A DNA stretch of 7,744 bases from Candidatus Nitrosocosmicus sp. (lineage in GTDB: Archaea; Thermoproteota; Nitrososphaeria; Nitrososphaerales; Nitrososphaeraceae). The notes beneath the pieces are model-generated. The model saw nothing but the letters and a program-made list of their open reading frames with translations. It was not told where the DNA came from and ran no database searches. Shown piece by piece: positions 4,635-7,744 of this stretch (its first letter is position 1; every line of letters begins with the position of its first letter). The stretch spans positions 1 through 7,744 of the forward strand of contig JAKDMR010000084.1 of the NCBI GenBank assembly GCA_030452275.1, in the 5' to 3' direction. Position numbers and translations under genes: made by a program.

Positions 4635-6296
4635 TTGGAAAACGTAGAACACTTGGAACATCCGAATTCTTCCGACTCCACCAGTGCGACAGAGATGGGT
4701 ACAGATGTAATAAATTCATCCTCTCGGGTTTCAAAATTTTATCTTATAAAAGTATTGGTTAAATTAGTTCCAATCCTAATTTATGTTAGAAGGGACCGCC
4801 GGGAATGGGTAAGACGAGAGGGTAGAAATATTGACAAGAAAAAATACACAAAACATGCAGAGAAGATCCTCGCTACGTTTATCACTCTAGGACCCTCGTA
4901 CATAAAATTAGGACAATGGCTATCTACTAGAACCGATGTGCTTCCCCAACCTTATCTAGAAGTTCTTGCAAAATTGCAAGATGATGTACCGCCTTCGGAT
5001 TTTTCAATGGTGCAGAGAACGATTGAAAGTGAAATAGGGAACATAGATCAAGTCTTCGATAGCTTTGAAAAAACCGCAAAATCTGGAGCCAGTCTTGGAC
5101 AAGTCTATCTAGCTCGCTATGGGGGTCGAGACGTGATCGTAAAGGTATCTCGTCCGAATATAGAGGCGATCGTCTCAAGGGATATTAAGGTTCTAAAGTC
5201 CATACTGCCCTTGGCAACCCGATTCATAGATCCTAATCTAAAGTACTCTGTCGAAGCAATGTTTACACAATTTGTGGAAACTATTAGTGAAGAGATGGAT
5301 TACCGAATAGAGGCAAGAAATATCGAGATGATTCGTAGAAACTTGATTCGTGATCCAACTATATTGATTCCAGAACTTATTCCGGAAATAACCTCCAAAC
5401 ACGTTCTAGTTATGGAGTATATTCCTGGTACAAAGATAACTGATGTAGCTGCACTGGATGCCATGGGTTTAAATAGGGGACGGATCGTTTCGAAGGTGCA
5501 TCGAGTATTCTTTAAAATGCTCCTTAAAGATAGCATATTTCATGCTGATCCCCATCCGGGAAATATTTCTGTGACGTCTGATGGCAAGATCATTCTTTAT
5601 GATTTTGGGATGGTAGGACGGATCGATAGTGACACACAACTAAAGTTAGTGAGATTGTACCTCAGTTTAGTTGAAAAAGATCCTGTAAGAGCTGTAAATG
5701 TGTTAATTGATCTAGGAACACTGGAACCTTCTGTTAATAGATACATTGTTGAAAAAGCAATGGAGTTTAGTATTAGATCACTTCACGGACAACAAGTTGA
5801 CAGGATGGAAGTCAATGCCCTTATTGATCTCACTAATAAGACGATGAGCAAATTCCCATTTAGACTTCCAAAAAATTTAGCACTTTACATGCGGATGACC
5901 TCAATCCTTGAAGGAATTTATCAACATCATAAAGTTAAGTTTAATTTCTCAAGGGTATTGGCAAATATACTATTTGAAGAAGAACTCCTTCGAGAAGCGT
6001 ATGTTGAAGAAGCAAAAGACTACTTCAGGAGGCTTTTAAAGGGTGTGGAAAGTTCAATTAATCTTGCGCCCACGATGAGATCATACATGGAGGCGGATTT
6101 ACGTATAAAGGAGGCGTCATCAAAAAAACAATGGCTAACCTCCGTGAGCATTATGGGCTCAGGATTATTCATTGGATCCGCAGTATTAATTCAGTATGAT
6201 TTAATTCTGGGAGTCGCAGGCTTTTTTGCCTCTGTAGGAACATTTATCGGACTTGCTGCAATCAGTAGAAGAAAGCGTTATCCCCACGACTCTTAA
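4635..6296 (+). CDS. ABC1/UbiB/AarF-family atypical protein kinase with two C-terminal membrane helices
   Basis: The product has 553 residues, a full-length family size. The motifs of ABC1 atypical kinases appear in order. YIKLGQWLSTRTDVLP (89-104) holds the family-specific KxGQ. SGASLGQVYLA (150-160) is the A-rich-type nucleotide loop, with conserved Lys170 in VIVKV. EEMDYRIEARN (219-229) holds the ExD motif. VMEYIPG (259-265) is the hinge, HADPHPGN (303-310) the catalytic loop, and YDFGMVGR (322-329) the metal-binding DFG. All key residues are present, so ATP binding and hydrolysis are expected. The last 54 residues form two hydrophobic helices (about 501-519 and 522-543) and a basic tail, like the membrane anchor of UbiB. 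Family members support isoprenoid-quinone or lipid metabolism at the membrane; the archaeal substrate is unknown. The N-terminal ~30 residues are polar and probably disordered. TTG 4635 is supported by GGAG; ATG 4695 is the alternative. The stop overlaps the convergent hsp20 gene by 4 bases. Confidence 0.95.
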   Translation: MENVEHLEHPNSSDSTSATEMGTDVINSSSRVSKFYLIKVLVKLVPILIYVRRDRREWVRREGRNIDKKKYTKHAEKILATFITLGPSYIKLGQWLSTRTDVLPQPYLEVLAKLQDDVPPSDFSMVQRTIESEIGNIDQVFDSFEKTAKSGASLGQVYLARYGGRDVIVKVSRPNIEAIVSRDIKVLKSILPLATRFIDPNLKYSVEAMFTQFVETISEEMDYRIEARNIEMIRRNLIRDPTILIPELIPEITSKHVLVMEYIPGTKITDVAALDAMGLNRGRIVSKVHRVFFKMLLKDSIFHADPHPGNISVTSDGKIILYDFGMVGRIDSDTQLKLVRLYLSLVEKDPVRAVNVLIDLGTLEPSVNRYIVEKAMEFSIRSLHGQQVDRMEVNALIDLTNKTMSKFPFRLPKNLALYMRMTSILEGIYQHHKVKFNFSRVLANILFEEELLREAYVEEAKDYFRRLLKGVESSINLAPTMRSYMEADLRIKEASSKKQWLTSVSIMGSGLFIGSAVLIQYDLILGVAGFFASVGTFIGLAAISRRKRYPHDS

Positions 6297-6685
6297 GAAA
6301 TAGGAATTGTACTGTACCGAGGGATAGGTATTCTCAGGGTAACGATACCGTCAGAGTAAGTTGCAGAACCCAAAACCTGATCTTCTTCAGTAACTTTGAT
6401 TGGTAACGGAACTTTTTTGTTAATATGTAGTGGCCTTTGCTGGAGGTAAACGGTACCCGCGTTTGACTCTCCGTCCTTTTGTCTTCTTGCATTTATGGAA
6501 AGGACATTACCTAGTATTCTCAACGAAATATCCTGTTTTGAAAAACCTGGAAGATCAATTAAAACCACCAAATCGGAACCTTCTTCATACATGTCTATTG
6601 CGGGCATGACGAATTCGAAGAATTCCCTAGACTTATTTCCAATTTCTCTCATCAATTCTTTAGCCATATACTCTGCGAATGCCAT
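6293..6685 (-). CDS. Small heat-shock protein, Hsp20/alpha-crystallin family
   Basis: The product has 130 residues, normal for an archaeal small heat-shock protein. The alpha-crystallin domain covers about 28-121. It begins PAIDMYEEGSDLVVLIDLPG (28-47) and continues with KQDISLRILGNVLSINARR (50-68), a loop, and INKKVPLP (88-95). It ends with the family signature GSATYSDGIVTLRIPI (106-121), a variant of A-x-n-G-v-L. The C-terminal I-x-I anchor is present as IPI (127-129), which docks neighbouring subunits in the oligomer. The N-terminal arm is short (about 27 residues). The protein is an ATP-independent holdase that keeps unfolding proteins soluble in the cytoplasm. ATG 6685 fits a leaderless promoter with its TATA box at 6711-6717. 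The gene converges on the ABC1 kinase, sharing TTAA at the two stop codons. Confidence 0.93.
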   Translation of the reverse strand: MAFAEYMAKELMREIGNKSREFFEFVMPAIDMYEEGSDLVVLIDLPGFSKQDISLRILGNVLSINARRQKDGESNAGTVYLQQRPLHINKKVPLPIKVTEEDQVLGSATYSDGIVTLRIPIPRYSTIPIS

Positions 6686-6710
6686 AATATATATATTTAG
6701 ATCATATTGT

Positions 6711-6717
6711 TATAAAG
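6711..6717 (-). promoter_or_regulatory. TATA box of the hsp20 gene
   Basis: On the minus strand this reads CTTTATA, preceded by the purine-rich CGCAAAAGG, a possible TFB recognition element. It lies 26-32 bases ahead of ATG 6685, consistent with a leaderless transcript. The intervening ATATATATATT is an alternative AT-rich box but sits too close to the start. Confidence 0.5.
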
Positions 6718-7036
6718 CCTTTTGCGAAAGAGCAATGGATGTTGAACCTTTTTTTGAGTAGTACTAGGCATGATTACAATAAGTGAGACATGAAAAAAGA
6801 AGCGATAAGAAATATGGAAAGAAATTGATAAACTAATAGTGAGATTGATATCTGGATAGTTTTATCGATATTACATGCTAAGGTTACTTATTAACTTAGT
6901 TTATACGGTCTTTAATAGATGACATTTTATGATTTATGTGTTATTTTCGTAAATTTGATATGATATCTGACTTAATTATTAATGTTCATTGTCTCTATAT
7001 AACACAGAGCAAGCCTGAGCCGGTCTCCAATAAAGA
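6718..7036. other. Intergenic stretch without a recognised gene
   Basis: This is about 320 bases between the hsp20 promoter and the end of the flavin reductase gene. I see no open frame longer than a few codons with a credible start, and no tRNA-like cloverleaf or GTTCRA loop. It contains a T7 run (6750-6756), an imperfect hairpin CTAAGGTTA...TAACTTAG (6878-6899, one bulged G), and a TATATAA (6998-7004) inside CTCT...AGAG. These could belong to an unannotated short RNA or be chance in AT-rich DNA. Confidence 0.45.
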
Positions 7037-7051
7037 ATAAAACGATTTTAT
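7037..7051 (-). terminator. Possible terminator of the flavin reductase gene
   Basis: Read on the minus strand, ATAAAA-TCG-TTTTAT is a perfect 6-base hairpin 22 bases after the stop codon. It runs into the U-rich TTTTATTCTTTATT, which fits archaeal termination at U-rich stretches. A second AT-only hairpin, TTAATT-GAAG-AATTAA (7062-7077), overlaps the stop codon. Both stems are weak. Confidence 0.35.
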
Positions 7052-7073
7052 CATTGACCTTTTAATTGAAGAA

Positions 7074-7637
7074 TTAAACTTTTCTATGTTTTTCTAAAAT
7101 GTCTTTTATACTTTGACGTTTCTCTTGATTTGGCTTTGCTATGGATTGCAAGGACCAGTATTTTCCATTATTATATATTAACGATTCCTTCTCAGGATTA
7201 TGTATTGCATTCACTACCTCTCCAATAAGCATAACATGATCTCCAAAACTAACCTCTTTGAATAATTTACATTCAGTATTTAATGAAGCCCCTTTTACCA
7301 TCATTACATCTATGTTTTCCGCTTGATAGAACTGAAATCCCAAATCCTTCAAAGCATTAATTTTTTCATAGTCTCTACCAGTATATCCTCCAGCCACACT
7401 AGCAATTATTGTCTGATCAGTAGCACATAGGTTAATTCCAAATTCTTTTGAGGTTCTGATATTTTCGACTATTGCCTTTGTGGGTCCTAAAGAAACCGCT
7501 ATTAGCCCGGGTCTATAAGAAATATGATGTGTCCATTCACATGCTAGAATATCATGACCATAAGGACCGTTTGATGTTATCAAGCCTATTGATGTGGCAA
7601 ATTTATTTGAGCGGGGGTCACCCCAAGGTAAATCCAT
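7074..7637 (-). CDS. FMN-binding flavin reductase-like protein
   Basis: The product has 187 residues, the usual length for the flavin reductase-like (FMN-binding split-barrel) family. The flavin-binding half is clear. IGLITSNG (17-24) is the first strand, followed by DILACEWTHHISYRPGLIAV (29-48), where FMN-contacting residues lie. Then come the NIRTSKEFGINLCATDQ segment (59-75) and the AGGYTGRDYEKI loop (82-93). Later features are MVKGASLNTECKLFKEVSFG (113-132), DHVMLIGEVV (133-142) and the signature YNNGKYWSL (155-163). Members use NAD(P)H to reduce FMN or flavin-bound substrates, or act as FMN stores; some are the reductase partner of monooxygenases. The partner here is unknown because the next genes lie outside the window. 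ATG 7637 has a TATA box at the leaderless distance and no ribosome binding site. It is a soluble cytoplasmic protein, apparently intact. Confidence 0.92.
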   Translation of the reverse strand: MDLPWGDPRSNKFATSIGLITSNGPYGHDILACEWTHHISYRPGLIAVSLGPTKAIVENIRTSKEFGINLCATDQTIIASVAGGYTGRDYEKINALKDLGFQFYQAENIDVMMVKGASLNTECKLFKEVSFGDHVMLIGEVVNAIHNPEKESLIYNNGKYWSLQSIAKPNQEKRQSIKDILEKHRKV

Positions 7638-7660
7638 AATATTGAATAACAGAGTAGATT

Positions 7661-7668
7661 TTAATAAA
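7661..7668 (-). promoter_or_regulatory. TATA box of the flavin reductase gene
   Basis: TTTATTAA on the minus strand lies 24-31 bases before ATG 7637. This is the expected position for a leaderless archaeal transcript, and no Shine-Dalgarno site is present. Confidence 0.45.
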
Positions 7669-7683
7669 TTGTAAATAATCTTT

Positions 7684-7712
7684 GGGTTTGTAATATATCT
7701 ATTACTAAACCC
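7684..7712. repeat. 12-base-pair imperfect hairpin upstream of the flavin reductase promoter
   Basis: GGGTTTGTAATA (7684-7695) pairs with TATTACTAAACCC (7700-7712) across all 12 bases with one bulged T (7706) and a TATC loop. The far arm runs directly into the overlapping palindromes CCCTAGGG (7711-7718) and GGGCCC (7716-7721). It lies 16 bases beyond the TATA box, where an archaeal activator or repressor could bind. It could equally be the 3' end of a transcript entering from the right. Confidence 0.5.
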
Positions 7713-7729
7713 CTAGGGCCCATTATTTC

Positions 7730-7739
7730 TTTATAATAC
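7730..7739 (+). promoter_or_regulatory. Possible outward-facing TATA box at the right edge
   Basis: CTTTATAATA reads as a plus-strand TATA box that would serve a gene starting about 25-30 bases downstream, outside the window. With the flavin reductase promoter it would make a divergent pair around the hairpin at 7684-7712. It cannot be tested without the flanking sequence. Confidence 0.25.
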
Positions 7740-7744
7740 TAAAA

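Noticed and set aside
4927..5536. Two minus-strand open frames (4927-5178 and 5300-5536)
   Set aside because: Both are antisense to the well-supported kinase domain and have no motifs or promoters of their own.
6495..6761. Plus-strand open frame of 88 codons across hsp20 and its promoter
   Set aside because: The reverse strand encodes a complete Hsp20 with signature and C-terminal IPI; the plus frame has no recognisable features.
6990..7030. Possible tRNA or structured RNA around CTCTATATAACACAGAG
   Set aside because: No cloverleaf, anticodon arm or T-loop consensus can be formed; only a 4-base stem is present.
1..7744. CRISPR array or tandem repeat array
   Set aside because: No regularly spaced direct repeats were seen on reading the sequence.

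Overview
The window looks like a chromosomal accessory stretch from an AT-rich archaeon, most likely an ammonia-oxidising Nitrososphaeria (Thaumarchaeota) related to Nitrososphaera or Nitrosocosmicus. This is inferred from several signs: AT-biased codons with AGA/AGG arginine, TATA boxes 24-32 bases upstream of start codons with no leader, a GGAGGTG ribosome binding site where a leader does exist, GTG and TTG starts, the ABC1-kinase and flavin-reductase families, and a heavy load of decayed insertion sequences. No rRNA, tRNA or CRISPR array was seen.

Left part (1-2122). A zinc-ribbon transposase of IS1595 type runs off the left edge on the minus strand. Next comes a two-gene plus-strand unit. 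The first gene is a short-chain dehydrogenase/reductase whose catalytic tyrosine is phenylalanine and whose C-terminus is lost, apparently by frameshift. The second, overlapping it, encodes an unusual fusion of a SnoaL/NTF2-like domain with a VOC (glyoxalase-fold) domain. The pair lies between transposase remnants, so it may be acquired cargo.

Middle (2334-3964). This is an insertion-sequence graveyard. An IS630-type transposase broken by at least four frame changes, and lacking one catalytic aspartate, is followed directly by the integrase core of a second (IS481/IS3-type) transposase that is also frameshifted.

Right part (3974-7744). A small possible minus-strand gene and a plus-strand hypothetical gene diverge from a very short AT-rich region. 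The hypothetical gene is closely coupled (3-base gap) to a well-preserved ABC1/UbiB-family atypical kinase with two C-terminal membrane helices. A small heat-shock protein (Hsp20) converges on the kinase with a 4-base tail overlap. About 390 bases without a recognisable gene follow, then a minus-strand FMN-binding flavin reductase with a leaderless promoter. Beyond that promoter, near the right edge, lies a long imperfect hairpin.

The intact genes fit membrane/quinone maintenance (ABC1 kinase), protein-folding stress (Hsp20) and flavin redox chemistry. Whether they act together cannot be shown from sequence.
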